This document shows positions 29,938 to 40,597 of a stretch of DNA of 64,000 bases, piece after piece. The notes under the pieces are model-generated. The model saw nothing but the letters and a program-made list of their open reading frames with translations. It had not been told where the DNA came from and did no database searches. Each line of letters begins with the position of its first letter. The first letter of the stretch is position 1. The DNA comes from Muscardinus avellanarius (taxonomy: Eukaryota > Chordata > Mammalia > Rodentia > Gliridae): NCBI GenBank assembly GCA_963383645.1, contig OY726560.1, forward strand, positions 88,671,093 through 88,735,092, written 5' to 3'. The translations under genes and the position numbers were made by a program.

Positions 29938-30137
29938 GCCAGGAGTGATGGCACATGTTTGTAATCTTAGTACTTGGGATGCTGAGACAGGAGGATCGTA
30001 GTATATTCAATCACAGCCTCAGCCACATGGCAAGACTCTGTTTCCAAACCAAAAATAAAATTTTTTTAAAGTGCTAGGGATGTAGCCTGGAGGTAGAAGG
30101 TTTTGGAATCAGCCTCCAGTACCACCACCACCACCAA
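29938..30137 (+). mobile_element. B1-dID SINE, diverged
   Basis: 'gccaggagtgatggcacatg', 'cagtacttgggatgctgag'-type head, tail 'ggatgtagcctggaggtagaag' ending in four ACC units. The tail is partly group C/D-like. Confidence 0.9.
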
Positions 30138-30484
30138 AAGAATAAAAATAAAAGAAGCATTGATAAACAAACATGTATTTCTTCTTTTTCTCTTTCACAC
30201 AACAATAATCCATCCAGTTTTATATAATATATAAAAGAATGCCAGTTTTAGCATTCTTTTATATTTTTCCAATTCCTTTATTTAAGTTTTGCATTTTTAA
30301 CCTACTATTGAACAGGAGGATTTTTGCATTTTTACTTCAGTCCAGTCTGTGTGTTCCTTTTGGTTTTCAGCCTGCCTCCCATGAGTCATTGATTGGTTCA
30401 TTCATTCATTAAACTAGTCAATATCAAATGAAAGTCTGCCATGGGGCCATGTACTGGAAGTTTGTAAAGAAAGACATACTCTCT
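30138..30484. other. No feature recognised
   Basis: AT-rich unique sequence. Confidence 0.3.
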
Positions 30485-30640
30485 GCCAGTCTCAGCAACT
30501 TAGCGAGGCTCTCTGCAACTTAGTGAGACCCTGCTTCAATATTAAAACAAATAAAATAAAATAGAGCTGAGGGTGTAGCTCAGAGGTAGAATGTCCCAGA
30601 GTTCCATCTCTAGTACAAAACAACAACAACAACAACACTT
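30485..30640 (+). mobile_element. B1-dID SINE, head-truncated
   Basis: Starts 'gccagtctcagcaacttagc', tail 'gagggtgtagctcagaggtag' with 'gagttccatctctagtac', then (AAC)n. Confidence 0.9.
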
Positions 30641-32518
30641 TATTTGGTATCATCCTTGATTTAAGGACTAAGAAATCCCTCCTGGTTGACATTCTAACTT
30701 TTCATTAAATTCTAAAGCCTGATGAACAATTTGTGGCAGAGATGGATGGAGCCCTCTTATTACTGTCTTGAAATGTTTACTAATTATGAAGTGACTGTGC
30801 TCATTTTGTCATTTGCTCAGATTATTGGGATGTAATTGCAAGTGAAAGGAAGAAACCACGTGGCTGATAGCTCAGGCTTTTGGAGTCTGGCCTGTACATT
30901 TTCTATATCTAATCTGCAAAATAAAGATTAGGGTAGAAAATTCAATGATTTTTCTGAGACTTGATGGTGCTTAACAGAGTAAAAAATCACCAGGACAGAC
31001 TTGGAATGGTGGACAAAAGCCACGACGTTTTCTGGTTTTGCTTTGTTTTTAGTGGTAAATCAGCAAATGTGTTTTCTCTTGACTTGAAGATGATAAAAAT
31101 AGTTGTGCTGTACATTTTTACCATTTATATTTTTATTTGCAGCCTTTCAATGTTTTAATTTCTTTTCTCCATTTAGTTGATAAATTAATTGGACCATACT
31201 GATAAATACCTCTGAGAGCAAATACCTTTAAATTATTTTTTAATTGCAAGTTACAGTGTGCTAGTGAGCTACAGAATTAATTTTCTGGGTAACAGCTAAC
31301 CTTTTTAAAAATAAAATAGAAAGGAATATAATTGAAAATTTGAGCAATTTTTTGGAGCATAAGGAACATAGAAGAGTGACTACTGCTCGTTGAACTTTTT
31401 AGGTAAGTGAGGCATTATGTATAATTTGATTCCTATTATGGGTCTTCCTCAAAAAAAGGTTGAAAATTATTGATCTAAAGGACAGAAGAGCGGGTAGTAA
31501 TGCTTTCCCTTGATTTCCATAAGGATTCCAGGTTGCTGGAAATATAAATAAAATTTAACAGATTAGTAAATTGTTTCTTAGAGATAGTTTTCACACATTA
31601 TTTAAAGGATAGACGGGTTGTTTGTTTGTTTTTGGATGCAGTTTGAAAAAATGATGTCATTCCTTTATTCTGTGTGCTGGAAAACCCTGAAATGCTTCAT
31701 CTTTGGATTTATGTACAAAAGACTGAACAGTAGGTCAGACTTTTTCCAACGCTTTTGTGAGTATGGAGATACGCACGCCTATCACAACCAAGTAAGAGGT
31801 GGAGGGCAATCTGCTTTCTTCCTCGGTTCTTACAGAATCTATTTCAATTATGGCTTATTTTCAGCAGCCAGGTTAACCCCATCTGTCTACTGAGTAGACA
31901 CTTTCCTTCACCGTAAGGTGTTTTTTCATTACTTTATAAATAGAATGTTTTAGATTAACAGCAAAAATATCAGATTCAAGTGCAAAATATTTTAGCTGGA
32001 AGAGCGCTGTCTGTGATGGCTGCGGTGGGCCCCGCACCTCGGAGGGCGTGTTTGTGCTGTATCAGAGCTGTGGGGACTGACCCACGTCTCCCCTGGCTTC
32101 TGAAGTTATTTTAGGACGTAGTGAGTCCCTAATCACAGGACGAGGAGATATTTCCCCTTTTTTAGACAGTCCTTTTCTTGTTTCCATTTTAGGAGTCATG
32201 CTTAGAACCTTAGTGTTTCCTAAATATTTCCAGCCTCTATAAAATTCTTTTTTTAGATTATGTCCAACAAAATGGTAGTTTTATGTGATGCCGTCTTCAT
32301 GTTTACTTTATTTTACGATGAGGTTTGGACCCTTGTTCAGGAGGGATAAGTAACGTTTCAGTCTCGCGGTGTACCTCGAGATTTGAGCAGGAATCTAAGG
32401 TTCCACTTGTTGCCAGTCAGAGGTAGAGTAAGTGCTGACTTAATTCTCACTGGCTTGAGGGCAGTTCTAGAAGCATCCACTCATATCTAGTAAATAGAAT
32501 TTCTTTTAGAATCCTTGC
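30641..32518. other. Longest early SINE-free stretch
   Basis: About 1.88 kb without a SINE in a region averaging about one per kb. Contains a possible hAT scrap (31400-31467, 'aaggttgaaaattattgatc') and the candidate exon at 31642-31791. A CpG-richer patch lies at 31995-32110. Confidence 0.4.
31642..31791 (+). other. Candidate exon (weak)
   Basis: A 150-bp open segment (50 codons, phase 0 at both ends) lies between 'tttttggatgcag' and 'gtaagagg'. The peptide includes 'FEKMMSFLYSVCWKTLK' and 'SDFFQRFCEYGDTHAYHNQ'. A second good donor-like GTGAGT lies inside at 31757. I recognise no domain. The pyrimidine tract is broken by G. Probably a chance frame. Confidence 0.15.
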
Positions 32519-32672
32519 AACCCAGGGGCATTCTACACACAAGCTATACTCTCAGCAATATTATTTTTTAACAGGGTCTCACAGGTTGCTGATTCTGGTA
32601 TCAAAACCTGTGATCCTCTTGTTTCAACCTCCCAAGTACTAGGATTATAAGTGTGCACCACCATGTCCAGCA
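32519..32672 (-). mobile_element. B1-dID SINE, tail-truncated
   Basis: Antisense: starts inside the dID tail ('cccaggggcattctacac') and runs to 'gtgcaccaccatgtccagc'. Confidence 0.9.
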
Positions 32673-32693
32673 CAAATTTGGTTTTTAATCTCC

Positions 32694-32768
32694 TATTTCC
32701 TTCCCTTCCCTTCCCTTCCCTTCCCTTCCCTTCCCTTCCCTTCCCTTCCCTTCCCTTCCCTTCCCTTC
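32694..32768 (+). repeat. (CCCTT)n array
   Basis: About 14 pentamer units, pure pyrimidine. Confidence 0.98.
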
Positions 32769-32925
32769 CTCCTCCTTCTCCCCCCTTCCTCCTCCTTCTC
32801 CTCCTCCTATTTCCCTTCTTCTTCTTCTTCTTCTTCTTCTTCTTCTTCTTCTTCTTCTTCTTCTTCTTCTTCTTCTTCTTCTTCTTCTTCTTCTTCTCTT
32901 CTCCTTCTTCTTCTTCTTCTTCTTC
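32769..32925 (+). repeat. (CTT)n trinucleotide array with CTC-rich lead
   Basis: Irregular CTC/CTT for about 45 bp, then about 110 bp of CTT with one CTC break near 32897. With the CCCTT array this makes some 230 bp of almost pure pyrimidine, at the poly(T) end of the following antisense SINE. Confidence 0.98.
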
Positions 32926-33106
32926 GTGTGTTACTAGAGATTGAACCCCAGTTCTATTTTTCTATTTTTTTGTTGTTTGGAAACAGGGTCTTCCTGGGTT
33001 GTCGAGAGTCTTGCTAGTTTGCTGAGGCTGGCCTCAAACCTTTAATCCTCCTGTCTCAGCCTCCAAAGTGCTGGGATTACAGGAGTACACCACCATGCCT
33101 GGCTGA
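32926..33106 (-). mobile_element. B1-dID SINE, group A
   Basis: Antisense: 'gtgttactagagattgaacc', 'gaaacagggtcttcctgggtt', 'gattacaggagtacacc', 'catgcctggct'. About 25 bp of the dID tail ('ctacctctgagctacacccc') is missing. Confidence 0.92.
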
Positions 33107-33767
33107 GACACCTCTTTTAAGCAAAGTCTATCCCTTCAAATAGCTGAATTTCATGAGGTAAGAAAAAATATAAATCAGAAGTTGCAAACTCAAAAGCACA
33201 TATAAATCAAGTCAGGTAAATTAAAAGAATGAGTCAAGAAAAAAGGTGGCATTTTCAGTCAAGCATTTGTTATTTTTAGCATGGTTTTGGTTATAGAGAA
33301 GTATCTCTGTGCTATAAAAAATTGAAAAATGTCATCTTGGAAATGAATGACAACTTATCCCTTCATGGTGGGGATAGAAAATATCAGGCTGGTCCTTGAA
33401 CATTTGGGCAGTGCGTCCCCCCCACGGGCCACGGTGCGTGGCTCTAGCAGATGGCTGTCATTTGGGAAGGCAGGCCCAGTAGTTTTAAGACTTTTTCTCC
33501 CACAGAAAGTCAAATCCAGATTTTCGAGATGAAATCCCCTAGCTTATAAAGGTTGGCTTACTTTTTTCTGGACACAAAATTTATCTGTAATTTTGTGTCC
33601 AAACTTTCTTTGCCTTTTGTTTTTTCCTAAGTTGTAGATTCCACCCCCCCCAAAAAAAAAAATAGACGGGCCTTTTACTTTGCTAATGAGGTTATTATTT
33701 AGAAGGCCTCTAGAACCCCTCATCTGAGGAAGTAGCATCCTTGGGCCTTGATTTAATAAAGATACAA
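33107..33767. other. No gene recognised
   Basis: Unique DNA. An imperfect palindrome 'tttctggacacaaaatttat' / 'gtaattttgtgtccaaac' lies at about 33565-33605. Confidence 0.35.
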
Positions 33768-33982
33768 GCCTGGTATCTTTATAGACACATGCCTATAAAC
33801 CCAGTACTTGGGAGGCTGAGACAGGAGGATTGAAGGTTTGAGGTCAGCCTAAGCAATTTAGCAAGGCTTTCAGCAACCTAGTGAGAAGGGTTTCAAAATA
33901 TAAAATTAAATGGGGCTGGGACTGTAGCTCAGAGGTGGAATGCCTCTGGGTTCAATTCCCAGTACCACAAAAAGAAAAAATG
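33768..33982 (+). mobile_element. B1-dID SINE, group A
   Basis: 'gcctggtatctttatagacac' (decayed head), 'agtacttgggaggctgagac', tail 'ggactgtagctcagaggtgg' with 'gggttcaattcccagtacc'. Confidence 0.92.
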
Positions 33983-34089
33983 TTACTAATATGTTTTAGA
34001 GAAGGCAAGTGTTTCTTTGGGAGAACTATTGCTTAGATTGGGAAAGGAAGACATGAGATGCAGGGTAGAAGGAGAATGCGCTTCAGTGG

Positions 34090-34134
<45 letters not shown>

Positions 34135-34905
34135 TTGTTTGTGTGTGTGTGTGTGTGTTTGTTTGAAGCTGTAGGAGAATGACAGCCTAACCAGGAACTG
34201 GAAAAACTTCAGGGAAGAAGTGACAGTTAATGAAACTATGAAGTGTTAAGAGGATTTTGACAGGAAAAAAAAAAAAGGCGGGAGTTGCCAAAGGGAAGGA
34301 GTCGGCGTCCCTGGAGTTATTTTGTGGGCTTTCCTATGTCTTAACATGCAGATGTGTAATTGAGACCAGGCCAAGAAGGACTTTAGTGAAAGCCTACAGA
34401 TAGAGGCTTGATGGTAAAGGGAGCCATTCAGGGTGTAGACTGGGGAAAAGACGTGATTTGATCTGATCTGTGGTTCTTATCCCAAATCCTGGGCTGGGTT
34501 CTTTTAAAGTAATTGAATGTGTTCTCTGAGACGTTGGGTAAGAAATAGCTGGCTGCACTGACACTGGACAAGTGGACAAGAAACCCTATGGTTTCTGGAG
34601 GCACTGAAAGTTCTTAAGAATCAACTTTGTGCTAGTCATGATGATAAGTGGTATTTTTATTATTTCCAGATGAAGTTATGAAGCGATGTTTAAGAATCAT
34701 TACATTTTAAGCATTGTTTGAGGACACCAGAATACCTGGCAATTTAGCCACATGCTGTACGAATTTGGAGTCTTTGCAGAAAATATTATACCTCTAGAAG
34801 CAACTAGTAGAAGTCATAAAAAACATAAATAATTAGATTAAAATAATCTGGAAAGGAAATGCAATTATTTTAATTATTTTAACACAAAAGAGGATAGAAT
34901 AAAAA
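33983..34905. other. Unique sequence; possible old repeat
   Basis: 34340-34480 ('accaggccaagaaggacttt', 'gacgtgatttgatctgatct') resembles an old interspersed mammalian repeat that I cannot name. No gene. Confidence 0.35.
34092..34160 (+). repeat. (GT)n with TTGTTT break
   Basis: About 20 GT units, an interruption at 34131-34140, then about 9 more. One of the few GT arrays here not touching a SINE. Confidence 0.97.
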
Positions 34906-35132
34906 CAAGCCATAGTGGTATATGCCTATAACCCCAATACTCGAGAAGCTGAAACAGGAGGATCACAGGTTCAAGGACAACCACAGCAACATAATAAGAC
35001 TCTGAGCAACCTAGTGCGACCCTATTCTCAAACTAAACAAACAAACAAATAAAAAGAGCTGGGGGTGTAAGCTCAGAGGTAGAATATCACTAGTTCAATC
35101 TCTAGTACCACCATCAAAAAAGAAAAAAAAAA
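34906..35132 (+). mobile_element. B1-dID SINE, diverged
   Basis: 'acaagccatagtggtatatgc', 'aatactcgagaagctgaaac', tail 'gggggtgtaagctcagagg' (one-base insertion in the A box). Confidence 0.9.
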
Positions 35133-35945
35133 GGACACAATAAATGAAGTTATCACAATATTAACGTAAAAGATGAAACACAAACACAATGTATAAACAT
35201 AGGTCAGTAAAAAGCATCATATTTCAGTGTTAAAACTTTACCCAAGAAAGAACTTCACGATCATGAGACATTCCCTGAGAATAAAAAGAAAATATAAGAT
35301 TATATCAGGATTTGGGGCAAGATTTTTCCCTTCCCAAATGCTAATGATCAAAATCCTTTGTAGTTAATGTACCATAAAAGGCACCTGTTGACCAAGACTT
35401 GGGTGTTGGTCAGGAAAAACCAACCATTGAGCCAAATTATAATTAGATAAAAAATGTCCCAGACAGATGGCCGTTTTGGCACAATTGACATAAACAATGT
35501 ATGAACTAATGTGAATTGCTTTTACACATTATGTCTCTCTTCCAAGAAACTGAATGTAGACTACGAATGAATCCTGCTCATCCACTCAACAGTAATTAAG
35601 GATCTAAATTAATCACTTGCTTTATCCCTTGACCATTGCCCAAGCTAGCCTATCTACATACCGCAGAGATGAGAAAACAATTTAGCTAAACTTTATTAAA
35701 TAGTCTGAGATCATAAAAAAGACAAGAAAAATGATGAAATCTCATTTTATAATCTTTTTCATAGTTTGGTAGACAACAGTCATGCCAAAAATGAATTCCT
35801 ATCAGGCTTTTGAAACAAATTCATCGCTAATCTTAATTGAAGAAAATAAATCAGGGGAATCTATGATAGCACTTAAATATGGAGAAATAACTTACATTAT
35901 AAATGAAAGAGAAACTCCGATTGGTCATCTTGGTCTTATTTCTTT
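35133..35945. other. No gene recognised
   Basis: About 810 bp of AT-rich unique DNA. The 60-codon frame at 35782-35964 ends inside the next SINE. Confidence 0.35.
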
Positions 35946-36161
35946 TTGCGGTACTAGGGATTGAACCTAGGGGCACTCTACCTCCCAACCACACACTCGG
36001 TCTTTTTTGAAATGTTTTTAATTTTTTAAAATTTTTAACCAGGGTCTTGCTAGGGTGCTAAGAGTCTTGCCACTTGTTAAGGCTGTCCTTAAACCTGCAA
36101 TTCTCCTGTCTCAGCTTCCCAAGTACTGCAATTATAAGCATGCTCCACCATGCCTGGCTTT
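35946..36161 (-). mobile_element. B1-dID SINE, group A
   Basis: Antisense: 'ggtactagggattgaaccta', two 'tcttgc' linker steps, 'gcatgctccaccatgcctgg'. Confidence 0.93.
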
Positions 36162-36748
36162 ATTTCCATTTTCTTCAAAGCCATAAGCTTCTATAAGTTC
36201 TTTATAGAAGAAAATTAAGTTTAAATGCATTAATTTGCATATTTGTTATGCAGTCTCACACCTATTGGCTTATGCATATATTTTACAACCAATTTTAGAA
36301 AAGGGAAATCAACATCCCACTGGGACTCTGAAGACCTTGGTTTTACATTTAGCTTCTCCACTAGTCAGTTATACCCCCCCCCAAAAAAAAAAACACCACT
36401 AGCATTCCATAATCAATTCTACAAATTAACAGGTTGAGGTAAAAAAAAAATAATTGGGCCCTATTCATCATATAATTGGTCCTTTAGTCTATATTTTGTT
36501 TATTTTCAGTACTCAGTAACTGGAGTACTATAAAGACCACATCAAATAATGTACCTGGCACAGAATAATTCTCAATGATGATTTAACAACTAATTGTTCT
36601 AGACCATTCCAAGAGCTTGGAACGATTTGATATTTCACCAAGATAGTAAACTTTGGGCAGTGGAGTAAGAATTGGGAAGACGGCATCCAGGAAAATAGGC
36701 GGGGGCTTTCATTTGACCTCCTGTCCAACAAGAACCTGAAAATGTATT
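36162..36748. other. No gene recognised
   Basis: Unique DNA. About 36545-36585 ('gtacctggcacagaataat') could be the end of a MIR. Confidence 0.35.
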
Positions 36749-36760
36749 TGTCCTGTTCTT
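36749..36760. repeat. TSD of the twin-primed L1, left copy
   Basis: 'tgtcctgttctt' recurs at 38470-38481. Confidence 0.95.
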
Positions 36761-36911
36761 TTTTTTTAATTTTTATTTTTTATAAGTGGAACATATTGAG
36801 AGCGGTGTACACTTACATTGTGCTTCATGCCCCTCCCTTTCCCTTCCCCTCCCCCAGCCAATAGAGAGTGTCCAGGTTAACCATGTTATATTTATACTAT
36901 TACACATATTC

Positions 36912-37592
36912 CTATGTAGCTCCTACATTGAACAACCTCAGCTTTCTTCCTCCCCTCTCCTTCCATTTAAGCTTTGCTGAGATTTCCCCTCCATCATCTG
37001 GAGTCCCTCTGGTATTACCACTACTCCCTAGCTTGGACATGTTAGAGAAAACATGTCTCTTCTCTTTCTGTGCTTGACTAATCTCACTTAACATAATGTT
37101 CTCTAGTTCCTTCCATCTTCTTGCAAATGCTATTATTTTATTTTTCTTTATAGCTGAATAGAATTCCATTGTGTGTATTTCCCATAATTTTGCAATCCAT
37201 TCATCTGTTGATGGAGATCTAGGTTGGTTCCATATTTTGGCTATTACAAACTGTGCTGCTATGAACATGAGTATGCATATGTTAACATAGTTCTCTGCTT
37301 TCAACCCCTTTAGAAAGATACCCAGGAGTGGTATAGCCAGATCAAATGGTGGATCTATTCCCAGTTTTCTAAGGAATATCCATACTGATCTCCATAGTGG
37401 CTGAACTACTCTGCACTCCCACCAACAGTGTAAAAGAGTTCCTCTTTCCCCACAACCTTGCCAGCAATTGTTGTTTGATTTCTTTATGCTTGCCACTCTG
37501 ATTGGGGTTAGATGGAATCTCAGCGTAGTTTTGATTTGCATCTCCCTGATGGCTAGTGATGTTGAACATCTTTTCATGTATCTGTTGGCCAT
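36912..37592 (-). pseudogene. L1 ORF2 C-terminal remnant, still open
   Basis: A 226-codon open stretch with the L1 ORF2 tail: '[19 protein letters not shown]' (Cys/His region), '[15 protein letters not shown]', '[20 protein letters not shown]' and '[13 protein letters not shown]'. The final part passes into 3' UTR-like sequence. No RT or endonuclease is attached, so it is non-functional. The long open frame suggests a fairly young insertion. Confidence 0.92.
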
Positions 37593-38107
37593 TTGTATCT
37601 CTTCTTTTGTGAAGTGTCTATTCAGTTCAGTTGCCCATTTCTTGATTGGGTTGTTTGTTTAACTAGTGTAGAGTCTTTTGAGCTCTTTGTATATTCTGGA
37701 TATTAGCCCCCTATCAGAGTGGTGGCTGGTAAAGATCTTCTCCCAGTCTGTAGGCTTCCTCTTTAGGTTCTTGATGGTTTCCTTTGATGAGAAGAAACTT
37801 TTTAGTTTGAAGAGATCCCAGTATTAATTCTTGCTTTAATTTCCTGTGCTTTGGAAGTCTTATTGAGAAAGTTACTGCCTGTGCCTATCTGTTGGAGTGT
37901 AGATCCTAAGCCTTTCTCTAATAACTTCAGTCTCTGGTCTAATTTCTAAGTCTTTGATCCATCTCGTGTTGATTCCTGTGCATGGTGAGAAGTGAGGATT
38001 CAGATCCAACTTTCTACAAATGGATAGCCAGTTCTCCCAGCACCATTTGTTGAAAAGGCTGTCTTTTCTCCAGTGTATGAGTTTGGCCCCTTTGTCAAAG
38101 ATCAGTT

Positions 38108-38469
38108 AACTATAGGCAGAATTCATATCATCAAAATGGCCATTCTGCCAAAAGTGATCTATAAATTCAATGCAATCCCTATTAAAATACCAACAACATT
38201 TCTCATAGACCTGGAAAATTTCAGTTATGAATTTTGTATGGAGGAAGAAAAGACTCAGAATAGCCAAAGCAATTCTCAGCAACAAGAACCAGGCAGGAGG
38301 CATCACAATCCCGCACTTCAAATTATACTATAGAGCAATAGTAGTAAAAACAGCATGGTATTGACACAACAACAGGCAGACTGACCAGTGGAACAGAATA
38401 GAAGACACAGAAACAAACCCACACATCTACAGTCAACTGATCTTTGACGAAGGGGCCAAACTCATATGC
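38108..38469 (+). pseudogene. Inverted ORF2 segment of the same L1
   Basis: Plus-sense ORF2 text with 'aaattcaatgcaatccctat', 'ggaggcatcacaatcccgc' and 'cagtggaacagaatagaag'. In normal L1 order this lies just 5' of the antisense arm. Confidence 0.93.
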
Positions 38470-38481
38470 TGTCCTGTTCTT
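38470..38481. repeat. TSD of the twin-primed L1, right copy
   Basis: Exact match to 36749-36760. Confidence 0.95.
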
Positions 38482-38609
38482 GACTTACTCTGTTACTTTA
38501 GTTCACTATGACTAATGTGACTTCTGTGAAGTTTTTGAAAAATTGACTAGTCCTTAATTATTCTAGGTATATATTTTATCTTGGAACCTCTTAGAATACT
38601 AATGGAAGT

Positions 38610-38816
38610 TGCTGGGCGTGGTGGCGCACACTTGTAATCCCCGCGCTTGGGAGGCAGAGACAGGAGGATCGCGCTGGTTCAAAGCCAGCCGCGCTGGCTT
38701 AAGAGACCCTGTTTCCAAATAAAAATGTTAAAAAATAGGTCTGGGAGTGTAACCCGTGGGAGTGTATCCCGGAGGTAGAAGGGCTTCCAGGAACCACAGT
38801 ACCACCAAAAAAAAAA
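38610..38816 (+). mobile_element. B1-dID SINE, group C (young)
   Basis: 'gctgggcgtggtggcgcac', 'ccccgcgcttgggaggcag', 'cgctggcttaagagacc'. The tail A-box area is duplicated ('gggagtgtaacccg' then 'gggagtgtatcccgg', 38744-38773). A 17-bp perfect TSD (38593-38609 = 38817-38833). Confidence 0.97.
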
Positions 38817-38833
38817 AGAATACTAATGGAAGT

Positions 38834-39414
38834 CTTCTTTTGCAATCTCATCTGTAAGTACCTAGTCCAAGCCATTCCCAAAGGGCTAAGAGTGTCCAAA
38901 ATGAGTGAGCCTGTGGTATGCAGATCCTGATGGGGAACAGACAGGAGAAAAGGTGCCCAGCCATTGCCCGGGCAGCCGTCAGCCAAGAGGGATGGCTAAC
39001 GTTTCAGCATTTGATATGCAGTTGAATCGCATTATTCCTTCATTCATCAGATCATTACTTTGACAAATGCTGCAGTCTAGAAATTACAAAGAGGAATGAA
39101 ACACTATCTTGTTTGGTCTCAAGCGCTCTGGGACTTTCATGTCCTTTATTTGCCTGCCATCTTTGAAAGGCATACAGATAACCAAGCGTTTTTGTTGCTA
39201 TGATGCGGAATATAATGTAGGGGCACTGCGGTTGGAATGATAGATGCGGGAGAGCCTGCCTCTGATTGGAGTAGACTCATGGAGAGAAGGAAGCAGGAAC
39301 GATCATTCTTCAGTTCAGGCAGTTAACTTGAAATGACACATCAGTAGCATTATTTTTCAGTTAAGTAAGAATGGAAAGAAGAGTGTCAACTAACTAATTA
39401 AGGTTAGGAATAAA
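38834..39414. other. No feature recognised
   Basis: Unique DNA. Confidence 0.3.
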
Positions 39415-39598
39415 GAGGCGTGGCCATGCGCGCCTGTTATCCCTCTACTTGGGAGGCTGAAATAAGAGAATTGCAGGTTTGAGGACAGTCTCAGGAGCTA
39501 TGAGATTCTCATCAACCTAGGAAGACTGTTTCAAAATAAACATAAGAACTGAAGTGGGGCTGTAGCTCAGAGGTAGAACATCCCTGGGTTCAACCCCC

Positions 39599-39604
<6 letters not shown>
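39415..39604 (+). mobile_element. B1-dID SINE, group A
   Basis: 'gaggcgtggccatgcgcgcc', 'ctctacttgggaggctgaaa', tail 'gtggggctgtagctcagagg' with 'gggttcaacccccagtaac'. 'taggaataaa' on both sides (39405 and 39655) suggests a TSD outside the CA array. Confidence 0.93.

Positions 39605-39646
<42 letters not shown>
39603..39646 (+). repeat. (CA)n microsatellite
   Basis: About 21 CA units between the SINE terminus and the probable TSD. Confidence 0.98.
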
Positions 39647-39681
39647 CACTGGTTTAGGAATAAAAAAAGAAATGCCTTCTT

Positions 39682-39858
39682 TTTTTGTACTGAGGATCAA
39701 ACCCAGGGATATTCTACTTCTAAGCTAAGCCCTCATCCCTGTTTTAATTTTTTATTTGAAGCAGGGGCTCACTAAGGTGCGGAGGCTAGTCTCAGCCTCC
39801 TCTTGTCTCATCCTCTCAAGCACCAGGATTACAGGAGTGTGCCACTGCACCCGGCTAT
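39682..39858 (-). mobile_element. B1-dID SINE, group A
   Basis: Antisense: 'gtactgaggatcaaaccc', 'aagctaagccctcatccc', 'gtgtgccactgcacccggc'. Confidence 0.92.
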
Positions 39859-39967
39859 GCCCATTCTTAATAAATTAGAGAAGTGCTTTCGATGACTTCC
39901 AGGAACAGACAAGAACAAACAGAAATTAAGAAGATACACTGTGGAGTGACTCTAATAACACAGTTTA

Positions 39968-40183
39968 TTTTTTGTGTGTGTGGGTCTGGGGATGGAACCC
40001 AGGGGCATTCTACCTCTGAGCTATACCCCCTGCCCTATTTTTTATTCTTTATTTTTAAATAGGGTCTCACTTAGTTGCAGAGGGCCTCACTAAGTAGCTG
40101 AGGCTGGCCACGAACCATGATCCTCCTGTCTCAACCTCCCGAATGCTGGGATTACAAGGGTGCGCCACCACACCTGGCTACAG
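39968..40183 (-). mobile_element. B1-dID SINE, group A/B
   Basis: Antisense: 'ggtctggggatggaaccc', 'gagctataccccctgccc', 'cactaagtagctgaggctgg', 'tgcgccaccacacctggc'. Confidence 0.94.
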
Positions 40184-40189
40184 TCTTTT

Positions 40190-40406
40190 TTTTTATCAGC
40201 ACCTTTTTTGGGAGATGGGGGAGGAGAGTACTGGGATTGAATCCAGGGGAATTCTACCTCCAAACTTCACCCCTGGCCCTTTTTATTTTGAAATAGGGTC
40301 TCACTAAGTTATTGAAGGCTTTGCTAATTTTCAGAGGCTGGTCTCAAATCTGTGATCCTCCTGTCTTAGCCTCCTAAGTATTGAGGATATAGGCATGCAC
40401 CTGGTG
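40190..40406 (-). mobile_element. B1-dID SINE, group A
   Basis: Antisense: 'gtactgggattgaatccagg', 'gaaatagggtctcactaagtt', ending early at 'ggcatgcacctggtgc', with part of the head lost. Third antisense SINE in a row. Confidence 0.9.
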
Positions 40407-40470
40407 CAATTATACCTTTAAAACAACTTAACATCTTTTACATATGGAGAGGTGAGGATTGAAGCTAATA

Positions 40471-40562
40471 TAAAATGAAATATGGGGAAGAATATATAAA
40501 ACATATAATATATATAATGAATATAATATATAATATATAAAATGAAATATGGGGAAGAATAA
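40471..40562 (+). repeat. ~67-bp tandem duplication, AT-rich
   Basis: 'taaaatgaaatatggggaag' at 40471 recurs at about 40538, with (ATATA)-type sequence between. Confidence 0.85.
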
Positions 40563-40597
40563 AAAACTGTAGTTTTTAGTAATTAAAAATTAACCTT

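Larger units (their letters stand above)
36761..38469 (-). mobile_element. L1 with 5' inversion (twin priming)
   Basis: 36761-38107 is antisense: poly(T), a 3' UTR unlike the one at 3.5 kb, then the ORF2 C-terminal region. 38108-38469 is ORF2 sequence in the opposite (+) sense ('atcatcaaaatggccattctg' region). A 12-bp perfect TSD encloses both, the signature of twin priming. At the junction both arms carry the same 32 bp (38076-38107 and 38435-38466, inverted, one mismatch), so the two cDNAs overlapped. Confidence 0.96.

Noticed and set aside
32651..32944. 97-codon frame with Pro-Phe-Pro-Ser repeats and poly-Phe
   Set aside because: Translation of the CCCTT and CTT arrays plus SINE head.
36912..37592. 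Functional L1 ORF2 protein
   Set aside because: Only the C-terminal region is present; endonuclease and RT are absent, and the upstream part is inverted.
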